A stretch of 64,000 bases of DNA, from assembly GCF_003217295.1 (NCBI RefSeq), contig NZ_QJTJ01000002.1:1-64000 (forward strand), in the 5' to 3' direction. The notes under the pieces were generated by a model, which made no database searches, had not been told where the DNA came from, and saw nothing but the letters and a program-made list of their open reading frames with translations. The DNA comes from Ureibacillus chungkukjangi. GTDB lineage: Bacteria; Bacillota; Bacilli; Bacillales_A; Planococcaceae. Positions 9,391 through 16,656 of this stretch are shown here, in pieces. The translations under genes and the position numbers were made by a program. The stretch's first letter is position 1. Each line of letters opens with the position of its first letter.

Positions 9391-9984
9391 ACTATTGACA
9401 GGATACAACATAACACGCCCACAATTTAGCTGTGCATTAAAACGTGTTGTTAATGCACGCGTTGCATTTAACCCGATATACCAGTCTGCTTCTGAACGGG
9501 CCACCGCAGCATGGTAGAGATTTTCATATTGCTTACCCGGCTTTAGATTTTGGAAGCCGTCCTTAATAGCCTTGTCCGTTACAGAGGAAATCCAAAGTCG
9601 TTTAACCGGCTTCTTCACTTTTGCTTTATCGATAATCCATCGAGCAACAAGCTCCCCTTCACGACCAGCATCTGTAGCAATAATAATTTCGTTGACATCC
9701 GCTCTGTTTAGTTGTGATTTTACTGTATTAAATTGCTTACCAGATTGTTTAATGACCGTTAGCTTTAAACGGTCCGGAAGCATCGGTAAATCTTCTAAAT
9801 TCCATGTTTTATATTTCACATCATAGCTTTCTGGATCAGCAAGTGTTACCAGATGCCCTAAAGCCCAGGTCACAATATATTGAGAGCCCTCTAAAAAGCC
9901 ATTTCCTTTTTTATCACACTTCAATACACGTGCTATATCACGTGCTACTGATGGTTTTTCGGCGAGAACCAAACTTTTTGCCAT
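9373..9984 (-). pseudogene. topB: Truncated resident topB (5' fragment)
   Basis: The first 191 codons are a clear topoisomerase III with start ATG 9984, a GAAAGGATG-type ribosome site and an intact DAGREGE Toprim motif. Similarity to the complete copy stops exactly after Val191 (position 9412). Twelve unrelated residues then lead to a stop inside a hairpin. The catalytic tyrosine and everything after it are missing, so the product cannot be an active topoisomerase. The 3' part of this gene is not in the window, so the inserted DNA extends past the left edge or the 3' part was deleted. The frame runs open upstream to 10185 through repeats, but that extension is not credible. Confidence 0.93.
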
Positions 9985-10104
9985 TTTTAAAAACATCCTT
10001 TCATTCAAATCCCTTTGTTTACTATAGCATATAGCGATTAGGTTCATCATTTTATTGGGCTCTGGGACATTGCGAATGCCGTTTTTGCGAAATGAGGTTA
10101 TTGG

Positions 10105-10395
10105 ATGCAGTTCATCTGAGTTATGAAGTGCAGTTCTTGGAAAATCTGATCCCCTTATGCAGTTCATCCACCCGATGAAATGCATCCCACTCCAAATTCA
10201 ATCCACTTATGCAGTTCATCCCACCTATGAACTGCATCTCACTCCAAATCCACTCTCCTCATGCACTTCATCCTCCCGATGAACTGCACCACACTCCAAT
10301 TTCAATCCCCTCATGCAGTTCATCTACTCTATGAACTTCATCCCACTCCATATCCTCTCCCCTCATGCACTTCATCCCACTTATGAATCACAACT
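10105..10395. repeat. Six-unit tandem array of 52-bp hairpin repeats
   Basis: Units begin at 10105, 10157, 10209, 10261, 10313 and 10365, a period of exactly 52 bp. Each unit has an ATGCAGTTCATC-like arm, a short C/T-rich loop and a GATGAACTGCAT-like arm, followed by a CCCACTCCAAATTC-like C-rich linker. Substitutions occur in arms and linkers but length is conserved. The first and last units are the most degenerate. The array fills the space between the topB fragment and the rsiV terminator. Confidence 0.9.
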
Positions 10396-10425
10396 CCCAT
10401 CACCCGCACTCCCCACACCATATTC

Positions 10426-10459
10426 AAAAAGCCCGAAATCCACAATGGGATTTCGGGCC
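10426..10459 (-). terminator. Intrinsic terminator of sigV-rsiV
   Basis: GCCCGAAATCC pairs with GGATTTCGGGC (10431-10458), followed on the minus strand by TTTTTG. It lies just past the rsiV stop. Confidence 0.9.
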
Positions 10460-10467
10460 ACACTCAT

Positions 10468-11349
10468 TTATTTAATATACTCATCACTCACAAGAATGCT
10501 TTGAATGGCTTCGGTTGGTATGATAAACTCGACTGTTCCCATATAACCTGGTGCGACATCGAATTCGTTAAATGCAATTACTAATTTATGATCGGCATTT
10601 ATATAGAAGTTTTGATGTTCAGCAATTGTTTTGAACCCATCAGATACTGGTGCGTCAGGCGAATCGATAAAATACATTTTAGATGGATCGTCGTTCATTT
10701 GCTGTTCCATTTGTTCGATTAGATTGCTATTAATTACTTCAATATAGCTATTGTCTTTAAATAGACTTGGTAACGTAATTAGCATCTCATTTTGCTTATC
10801 GATTGTATCGTAGTGAATCGTTGTCATCGAAGAGCCTGCAGTTTCCTCAATAAAACGACCTACTGACAATAATTGATCGGTATCAACTTTGATCTCGTAG
10901 CCGCTAGTAACGCTTAGATGACCATCTTCGTTAAAGGCCTGCTGCTGCTCCATTTCACTCATAAATTTTGTGTAAAGCTGCTGCCCTTCCTCTAAATACT
11001 TTGCATTCATCATTTGCTCCAAAGTTTTATTTTCTAACTCTTGAACTGCCGGAACAGCGATATCTGCTTGATAGTTTCCTTCATCAACCTTGTATTCTTT
11101 TATTGTAATTACGTCAACAACACTACCGATTACTGGCACACCCTCTAACGACTTAGCTAAGGCTGGACTCAAGTTTACACTTGTTGTGAAAATAACAGTT
11201 GCCGCCGCTACTCCCGCTATCCATTTCGTTGTTGTTCTCCTAGGCTTTTTGTTTACAATCAAAGCCTTTTCTACTATCTCATCTAGCTCCTGAGGAATCG
11301 GGATATCCTTATATTGCTCTACTAATTTATCCATTTTGTTATTATCCAT
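10468..11349 (-). CDS. rsiV: Anti-sigma-V factor RsiV
   Basis: A membrane anti-sigma factor that holds SigV inactive and, in B. subtilis, binds lysozyme and is then destroyed by proteolysis. The 293 residues align along the whole length with B. subtilis RsiV: a cytoplasmic N-terminus (IPQELDEIVEKAL), one membrane segment near residues 35-58, and a C-terminal DUF3298 domain ending in APGYMG...IPTEAI...ILV. After the membrane segment, SPALAKS supplies the AXA-type site matching the signal-peptidase cut described for RsiV. ATG 11349 follows GAGGAGGC. An upstream in-frame TTG overlaps that ribosome site and was rejected. The gene overlaps the end of sigV by 8 bp, implying translational coupling. 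Confidence 0.93.
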   Translation of the reverse strand: MDNNKMDKLVEQYKDIPIPQELDEIVEKALIVNKKPRRTTTKWIAGVAAATVIFTTSVNLSPALAKSLEGVPVIGSVVDVITIKEYKVDEGNYQADIAVPAVQELENKTLEQMMNAKYLEEGQQLYTKFMSEMEQQQAFNEDGHLSVTSGYEIKVDTDQLLSVGRFIEETAGSSMTTIHYDTIDKQNEMLITLPSLFKDNSYIEVINSNLIEQMEQQMNDDPSKMYFIDSPDAPVSDGFKTIAEHQNFYINADHKLVIAFNEFDVAPGYMGTVEFIIPTEAIQSILVSDEYIK

Positions 11350-11860
11350 TTTGTTTTGCCTCCTCAAAATTAAGGTCTTCCATTTGAATTCTTAATAATT
11401 TCAAGCCTTTATAAATTCTCGTTTTAATCGTACTAATATTTAGCTCGAGGATTTCTGCTACTTCCTCTATTTTCAAATCCTCAAAATATCTAAGAACAAT
11501 GACACTTCGATAATCCGGAGACAGTTCATTTATGGCTCGGTGTAAATCAATATCTTCATAATAATCACTAACCCCTTGTGAGTGTAGCTGAAGGGTTGTG
11601 TCATCAACGACCGTTAGCTTTTTTCTTTTGCGCAGAAAATCTAAAGATGTATTGACAATGATTTTATAAAACCAACTCTTTATCGCTTTATCGTCTTTCA
11701 GGGTTTTAGATAGCATTGCTTTTTGTATTGAGTCTTGGACAATATCAAGTGCATCTTCCTGATTTTGGACATAGCTATAAGCAAGCCGGTAAAAATTCTC
11801 TTTGTTCTCCATAACATACTCTGCGATTTTTTGTTCCCACGTAGGCTCCCTTTTTAACAC
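11342..11860 (-). CDS. sigV: ECF RNA polymerase sigma factor SigV
   Basis: An ECF sigma factor that in B. subtilis controls the lysozyme response. Region 2 (FYRLAYSYVQNQEDALDIVQDS) and region 4 (YRSVIVLRYFEDLKIEEVAEIL) closely match B. subtilis SigV. The frame is open to ATG 11905, but that codon has no ribosome site and sits at the predicted transcription start. AAGGAGAG precedes TTG 11863 and GTG 11860, and the GTG gives an N-terminus equal in length to B. subtilis SigV, so I chose it (172 residues). It is cotranscribed with rsiV and probably autoregulated through the promoter at 11911-11940. Confidence 0.92.
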   Translation of the reverse strand: MLKREPTWEQKIAEYVMENKENFYRLAYSYVQNQEDALDIVQDSIQKAMLSKTLKDDKAIKSWFYKIIVNTSLDFLRKRKKLTVVDDTTLQLHSQGVSDYYEDIDLHRAINELSPDYRSVIVLRYFEDLKIEEVAEILELNISTIKTRIYKGLKLLRIQMEDLNFEEAKQNG

Positions 11861-11910
11861 CAAACAACTCTCCTTAATTCTTCGGTAATAACGCGCGTTA
11901 TTCATAAAAT

Positions 11911-11940
11911 AGACGCGTCAGATATGTAAAAAAGTTTGAA
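11911..11940 (-). promoter_or_regulatory. Candidate SigV-type autoregulatory promoter
   Basis: On the minus strand, TTCAAACTTTT (a weak TGAAAC-type -35 element) is followed 18 nt later by CGTCTA, the ECF -10 pattern. Transcription would start near 11903, matching a sigV start at 11860 rather than 11905. The spacer is slightly long for the class. Confidence 0.5.
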
Positions 11941-11956
11941 GTCTAAAATAAATATT

Positions 11957-12005
11957 TAAAATGGCTGTTCAAAAGTCCTCTACTAGACTTTGAACAGCCA
12001 TTTTG
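11957..12005 (-). terminator. Intrinsic terminator of pbpC
   Basis: ATGGCTGTTCAAAGTC-type arms (11961-11976 with 11987-12001) and a T-run on the minus strand, immediately past the PBP stop. Confidence 0.88.
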
Positions 12006-12012
12006 CGTTCTT

Positions 12013-14010
12013 TTATTGAGTTAACAGTTCAAGATACTGTATAACTGGTTTAATTAGCTCTGTTGCTGTTTTTCCAACCTTACGATGGTCTTCCACAACG
12101 GAAACGGCTAAGTATCCTGAATCATTCGCATCAAAAACAGTAACCAAGCTATTTTCTACTCCACGTTCTCCTTGAGCTTTCTTTAACTCAGCTGTTCCTG
12201 TTTTAGCAGCAATATCGCCTACACCATTTAGGTCATGTGCTGTCCCTTCAGTCGAAGTAACCACTTCTACTAACATCGGTTTAAGCGTATCGATAGTTTC
12301 TTTTTTAAATACTTCCTTGGTTTTAGTTTCTGAATCGGTTATAAGCTTTGGATATGTTAGTACGCCTTCATTAGCAAGAAGCGAAAAAGTTGTCGCCATT
12401 TGTATCGGTGACATTAATAACTGCCCCTGCCCATAAGACGTATCTGCCAATAAAATCTCTGAACCGAACGTTTCATCATTTGAAATTTGGGCTGGCTCCA
12501 TCGTTAATGGTAAGCCATAATTTTCTCCAAAGGTAAGCTTATTTAAGCCCTCTGTGAAAGTCTCCTCTCCCATTTCTAAAGCTTCCTGGGCGAAATAAAT
12601 ATTATCGGACTTTACTAGAGCCGTTCTTAAATTTACACTTGCCGTTTCTGACACCCGTGAAATTCGATAATTCCCCCAAGTATCGTCCTTTTGCCATTGT
12701 AAGCCTGCGATCTGATGGACCTCATCTACAGTTGTAGCGCCCGATTCGAGTCCAATGGCAGCAGTAATCGGCTTGAAGGTTGAACCTGGTGCGTAACGCG
12801 TCGTAATTCGGCTAATGAAGGGTTTATCTTCATCATTACTGTAGGCATCATACTGACTTTGTGAAATTCCTACAACAAATTGATTTGGGTTATACGATGG
12901 TTTACTTACGAGAGCAAGTAAATTTCCTGTTTTAGGCTCCATTACAACAGTAGAACCTGCCGCGTTTTCGAGTGCATCAAAAGCGGTTTGCTGTAGGTTT
13001 GCATCAATGGTTACTTCGATTGTTTTTCCGTCCTGCTTTTCAATCTTTTGAATGGTCGCTCTTCTATCCCCATTTGCTGTTTCTATATAGATTTCTCCAC
13101 CATTTTGTCCGCGTAATTCCTTCTCAAAGGCAAGCTCTAATCCAGTACGACCAATCACATCTCCAGCTTGTAAGGTTGGATCCTTCTCGATATCCTCTGC
13201 ATTCACTTCACCAACATAGCCCGTTAAATGAGCAGCAGCCTCACGTAATGGGTAAGCGCGAGTGCCTACTTGCTGATACTGAACACCCTCAATTTTTGGT
13301 GTGTCTGCTCCGTAAGGCAATGTTTTTAAAGGAACAAAATGCTCGTCCTGTACCCAGCCCTGTCCCAATTGCCCTTCGATAAATTCAACTGTAATCCCGA
13401 GCTGCTTTGCAATATTGTCAAGCTTGGTTGTTCTTGCTTCCCCTTCACCTAAATCCTTTGGAACTACCCCAGCCTGATAAGTAATTGTATTCAATGCTAA
13501 TTCTGTACCATTTCGATCCACGATTTCGCCTCGACTTGCTTCATCTACTGTATAGCGAATTTTATCGTCTGAAAGCATGCTAGGGAAAATTAGCTCTGCA
13601 GTCCAGCTCACTTTATATTCCTCGCCACTTTCAACCAGCTTCGTTTTATAATGGATATCTGATATCGTTCCTAAAACCGTATCAAAGGTAGCGATATATT
13701 CCAATGTGTCTTCTTCATCGATTTCATAGTCAATCTCCATATTAGAAACGCCAATACCACCGAAAATAGCCTTGTATTTCTCTACGATGGATTCCTTTGT
13801 ATAGCCAGCTTTTTCTAAGGATTCTGCAGTCACAAGCTCCGCAATTTTATCAAAGCCCTGCTCCTTTAACGCTGTGACCCATTCCTTTGCAGCCAATTCT
13901 TTTCTTTCTTGGATTTTCGCTTCATTCCATTGCTGAAAGCCAAATACCGAACCCACAGCTACCAACAAAACCGCAACAGCAGCAATTATTATTATCGTTT
14001 TTTTCTTCAT
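12013..14010 (-). CDS. pbpC: Penicillin-binding protein 3 type (MecA-like) transpeptidase
   Basis: A class B penicillin-binding protein that cross-links peptidoglycan outside the membrane. The 665 residues match B. subtilis PBP3 (668). The order is: N-terminal anchor (4-25), NTF2-like MecA N-terminal domain (about 30-150), dimerisation domain (about 155-310), transpeptidase (about 345-660). Catalytic motifs are all present: STFK at 410-413, SDN in VKSDNIYF, and KTGT at 603-606. The ATG follows a strong GGGGGAGG site. It lies directly upstream of sigV-rsiV with its own terminator, so the two are neighbours rather than one operon. The family includes low-affinity PBPs such as PBP2a, but resistance cannot be read from sequence. 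Confidence 0.92.
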   Translation of the reverse strand: MKKKTIIIIAAVAVLLVAVGSVFGFQQWNEAKIQERKELAAKEWVTALKEQGFDKIAELVTAESLEKAGYTKESIVEKYKAIFGGIGVSNMEIDYEIDEEDTLEYIATFDTVLGTISDIHYKTKLVESGEEYKVSWTAELIFPSMLSDDKIRYTVDEASRGEIVDRNGTELALNTITYQAGVVPKDLGEGEARTTKLDNIAKQLGITVEFIEGQLGQGWVQDEHFVPLKTLPYGADTPKIEGVQYQQVGTRAYPLREAAAHLTGYVGEVNAEDIEKDPTLQAGDVIGRTGLELAFEKELRGQNGGEIYIETANGDRRATIQKIEKQDGKTIEVTIDANLQQTAFDALENAAGSTVVMEPKTGNLLALVSKPSYNPNQFVVGISQSQYDAYSNDEDKPFISRITTRYAPGSTFKPITAAIGLESGATTVDEVHQIAGLQWQKDDTWGNYRISRVSETASVNLRTALVKSDNIYFAQEALEMGEETFTEGLNKLTFGENYGLPLTMEPAQISNDETFGSEILLADTSYGQGQLLMSPIQMATTFSLLANEGVLTYPKLITDSETKTKEVFKKETIDTLKPMLVEVVTSTEGTAHDLNGVGDIAAKTGTAELKKAQGERGVENSLVTVFDANDSGYLAVSVVEDHRKVGKTATELIKPVIQYLELLTQ

Positions 14011-14153
14011 ATGAACCTCCCCCTTTTCCAGTTTCCCTTATTATGTATTAATAGTATAGATCAGTATGGCCATAATAAAAAAGAATTGAGTTTCTTTTAG
14101 AGTGACTCAATTACAAAATTTAATAACTTTATTTTCTACAAGGAAGCAATGAA

Positions 14154-14192
14154 AAAGGCAATCCAGATATACCACTCTCTGAATTGCCTTGC
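14154..14192 (-). terminator. Intrinsic terminator of the aminotransferase gene
   Basis: AAGGCAATCCAGA pairs with TCTGAATTGCCTT (about 14155-14190, one wobble), T-rich on both sides and so possibly bidirectional. Confidence 0.8.
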
Positions 14193-14200
14193 TTTTCTTT

Positions 14201-15406
14201 TTAGTTTGCTACCCTATCTGCCTCTTGAGCTGATAGGGAATATAGGATTTTTCCTAATCGTTTAATCCCCTCTTCAATGATTTCTGGTGAAGAGTTGGTA
14301 TAGTTTAAGCGTAGAGTATTGACATGCGTTTTATCCGTATAGAATGGGTCACCAGGTACGAAGGCTACCTTTTCCTCCATCGCTTTATCGAAGAATTCAA
14401 GAGCTGACGTTCCTTCTTCTAACGTTACCCAAATAAACATGCCCCCATCTGGCTTTGTATACTTCACTGTGGATGGGAAGTATTTAGCGATTGCATTTAA
14501 CATGGCGTTAGCCTGTGTTTCATATAGGTTTATAATTTTACTTACATGAGATTGTAAATCATTACTTGTTAGGTAATCATGAATAATCATTTGCGAGAAA
14601 ATATTTGTGTGTAAGTCTGTTGCTTGTTTGACTGTATTGATATGATGCATTAGCTCCTTATTTTTCGTTATCACGAAACCAAGTCGCATACCTGGTGTCA
14701 CAATTTTTGAGAACGAACCAAGAAGAACGGAATTTTCTAACCTTCCTGCACCAATATAAGGCAATTTCTCGCCATTCCAACGCAATTCACCATAAGGGTC
14801 ATCCTCGATTAATACCACATCATATTTCTTTACCACTTCATAGAGTTCTTCACGTTTTTCTCGTGAATAGGTAATCCCTGTTGGGTTGTGGAAGTTTGGC
14901 ACCGTATAGATAAATTTAATATTGTCATTATTAGCAAGTGTTTGCTCAAGCTGTTCAGCGTTTAAGCCATCCTCTTCTAGGGTTACCGAGTAAAATTCGG
15001 GCTCAGCCAAAGAGAATGCTTGAATAGCCCCTAAATAACCCGGTTCCTCCATAACAATGCCTTCCCCTTTATTGAGGAGAACTTGTGAAATCAGCTGTAA
15101 GGCTTGCTGAGAGCCCGTAGTGATTAAAATATCTTGAGGATCGAAGTCTAGTCCGTAATCTTTTTTATATTTGTCTGCAATATATTGTCGTAAAGGTAAA
15201 TAACCTTCTGTCGTTGAGTATTGAAATAATTTTGCCCCATTTTCTGCGATGGCATGATTGATCGAGCTTTGTAATTCTTCAATTGGAAAAGAGATTGGAT
15301 TTGGTAATCCTCCAGCAAACGAAATGACGTCAGGTGCATCAGTCACCTTTAAAATATTTCGGATAAATGATGATGGAGTTTTTTGGATTTTATCAGAGTA
15401 CTTCAT
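14201..15406 (-). CDS. PLP-dependent aminotransferase, class I/II
   Basis: A fold-type I aminotransferase of 401 residues, cytoplasmic. The pyridoxal phosphate lysine is Lys234 in GSFSKIVTPGMRLG. Other family marks are FAGGLPNP near 30, the NFHNPTG turn near 171-177 and the EDDPYGE cofactor segment near 201-207. The sequence resembles the 2-aminoadipate/kynurenine aminotransferase (LysN-like) subgroup that shares its fold with MocR regulators, but it has no N-terminal helix-turn-helix. The substrate cannot be assigned. It is monocistronic with its own terminator, and GAGGGAATT precedes the ATG. Confidence 0.9.
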   Translation of the reverse strand: MKYSDKIQKTPSSFIRNILKVTDAPDVISFAGGLPNPISFPIEELQSSINHAIAENGAKLFQYSTTEGYLPLRQYIADKYKKDYGLDFDPQDILITTGSQQALQLISQVLLNKGEGIVMEEPGYLGAIQAFSLAEPEFYSVTLEEDGLNAEQLEQTLANNDNIKFIYTVPNFHNPTGITYSREKREELYEVVKKYDVVLIEDDPYGELRWNGEKLPYIGAGRLENSVLLGSFSKIVTPGMRLGFVITKNKELMHHINTVKQATDLHTNIFSQMIIHDYLTSNDLQSHVSKIINLYETQANAMLNAIAKYFPSTVKYTKPDGGMFIWVTLEEGTSALEFFDKAMEEKVAFVPGDPFYTDKTHVNTLRLNYTNSSPEIIEEGIKRLGKILYSLSAQEADRVAN

Positions 15407-15734
15407 AGTAATTCCCTCTTTTTTAGATAGTCGCTGAGCCGTTTAAACCAACTAATAACCGAGCTTTAGATTTAAAATGAATCAGTGTTACACGATTTTA
15501 TCAGACTATTTTAAAAATTACAAAATAAATTTTTATCTAATTTAATAAATAGTTAAATTCTCCAATTCAAAATCTAAAAATTTGCTCGAACTCCCTTCCT
15601 TTGCGTACAGTAATGAAGGAAAAATGCTAATTTTTGATTTTTAGGCAAATGACGTGAATTTGTCAGCTTTGATTATTGGGGATTTAGTTTTTTTGTTTCC
15701 TTTTTCTCTGGCAACGCTATCAACTTCGTCCGTT
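15407..15734. other. Non-coding spacer upstream of the aminotransferase
   Basis: About 330 AT-rich bases containing the aminotransferase promoter region and the space past the lipoprotein terminator. I see no gene, repeat or riboswitch-like structure. Confidence 0.5.
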
Positions 15735-15768
15735 AAAAAAAGCCCAGCTCATATTTGAACTGGGCTCA
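15735..15768 (-). terminator. Intrinsic terminator of the DUF1541 lipoprotein gene
   Basis: AGCCCAGcTCA pairs with TGAaCTGGGCT (15741-15766), followed by a seven-T run on the minus strand. Confidence 0.9.
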
Positions 15769-15775
15769 TCACTTT

Positions 15776-16432
15776 TTATTGGGAATCTGAATTTCCATCG
15801 TCTGAATCAGTATCATAATCAGACTCTTCTTCAGTTTCAAGCTCACTTTCCTTTAGCCATAGGTGATCTGTAACAGTTTCACCAAGAGCATTCGTGTAAT
15901 CTACAACATAAACAGTTGTTTCTTCGACAGTGTCAATCGCTCCTTCTGCCCCTAACATGCCATCAATATGGTTAACATGGATAATGACATCTGCATCTTG
16001 AACCAATTCCTGATTTCCAACCGGTGTAATCTCTCCCTCTACAAACCATTTATGATTTTCTTCAAATGGATCTCCATTTGTAGGGGTATAGGAAACCGAA
16101 TATACCGTTGTATCATATGCAGCTTTAATAGTTGCCATGGCGCCCTCCATGCCATCAGTATGACTTGCATTTACAACAGCATTACTTCCAACTGGGAATT
16201 TGGGGTTTTCGGATTCCTTTAAGCCTGCTGTTATATCCTCAAGGGATAGAGCTGTTTCCTCGATAGCTTCAGTTTCTTCCTCACCAGACAGCTTATCTGA
16301 CCCATCAAGATTATTTGTAATATCGGCTCCAGCTTCGGCAGGCTCTTCTTCCTCTTTATCTCCCCAACCACAAGCTGATAAAAGTAAAACCGAAAGCAGC
16401 GTCATCGTAACTAATAGCAATTTACTATCCAT
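15776..16432 (-). CDS. DUF1541 (YdhK-like) lipoprotein
   Basis: A secreted, lipid-anchored protein of 218 residues. The signal peptide ends in lipobox LLSAC, with Cys21 as the lipidated residue. An acidic, low-complexity linker (about 25-75) is followed by two copies of the DUF1541 module, each with an H-X-DGM-X-GA-type core (SHTDGMEGA and NHIDGMLGA) and a later TTVY...DYT strand. It ends in an acidic Asp/Ser tail. ATG 16432 is 8 nt past AGGAGG; an earlier ATG is out of frame. The function of DUF1541 is not established. Its place downstream of csoR-copZ-copA and its conserved His/Met suggest metal handling at the cell surface, which is inference. Confidence 0.87.
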   Translation of the reverse strand: MDSKLLLVTMTLLSVLLLSACGWGDKEEEEPAEAGADITNNLDGSDKLSGEEETEAIEETALSLEDITAGLKESENPKFPVGSNAVVNASHTDGMEGAMATIKAAYDTTVYSVSYTPTNGDPFEENHKWFVEGEITPVGNQELVQDADVIIHVNHIDGMLGAEGAIDTVEETTVYVVDYTNALGETVTDHLWLKESELETEEESDYDTDSDDGNSDSQ

Positions 16433-16548
16433 TTCATAATCCTCCTAAATTCTCATCTCAAGACTTTCCACTAACTAAAGGATTGAACTTTCCACCGAAT
16501 TCTATTCACAAAAATGGTAAGACTTTACGAACAAACAAAATTGTTCGA

Positions 16549-16615
16549 GAATTGTTTGTGTACCTGGCACTCGTACTATTCTGAATTGTTTCTGTACCCG
16601 GTACACAAACAATTC
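16549..16615. repeat. Dispersed repeat, hairpin form (locus A)
   Basis: GAATTGTTTGTGTAC (16549-16563) and its perfect inverse GTACACAAACAATTC (16601-16615) flank a 37-nt loop containing CTGGCAC...ACTATTCTGAATTG. The left half is shared with the repeat at 36994-37100. Confidence 0.85.
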
Positions 16616-16621
16616 AAACCT

Positions 16622-16656
16622 AAAAACCGAGCTGCTCAGTTAGCAACTCGGTTTTT
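16622..16656 (-). terminator. Intrinsic terminator overlapping the copA stop
   Basis: AAAACCGAG (16624-16632) pairs with CTCGGTTTT on the other side of a loop that contains the copA stop codon. A T-run follows on the minus strand. Confidence 0.85.

Noticed and set aside
9985-10185. Upstream extension of the truncated topB frame
   Set aside because: The extra 67 codons run through the hairpin repeats and have no homology. A ribosome site and the complete copy both place the start at 9984.
10105-10395. CRISPR array
   Set aside because: The 52-bp units vary throughout and there is no conserved-repeat/unique-spacer alternation. No cas gene is nearby. The units are simple hairpins with C-rich linkers.
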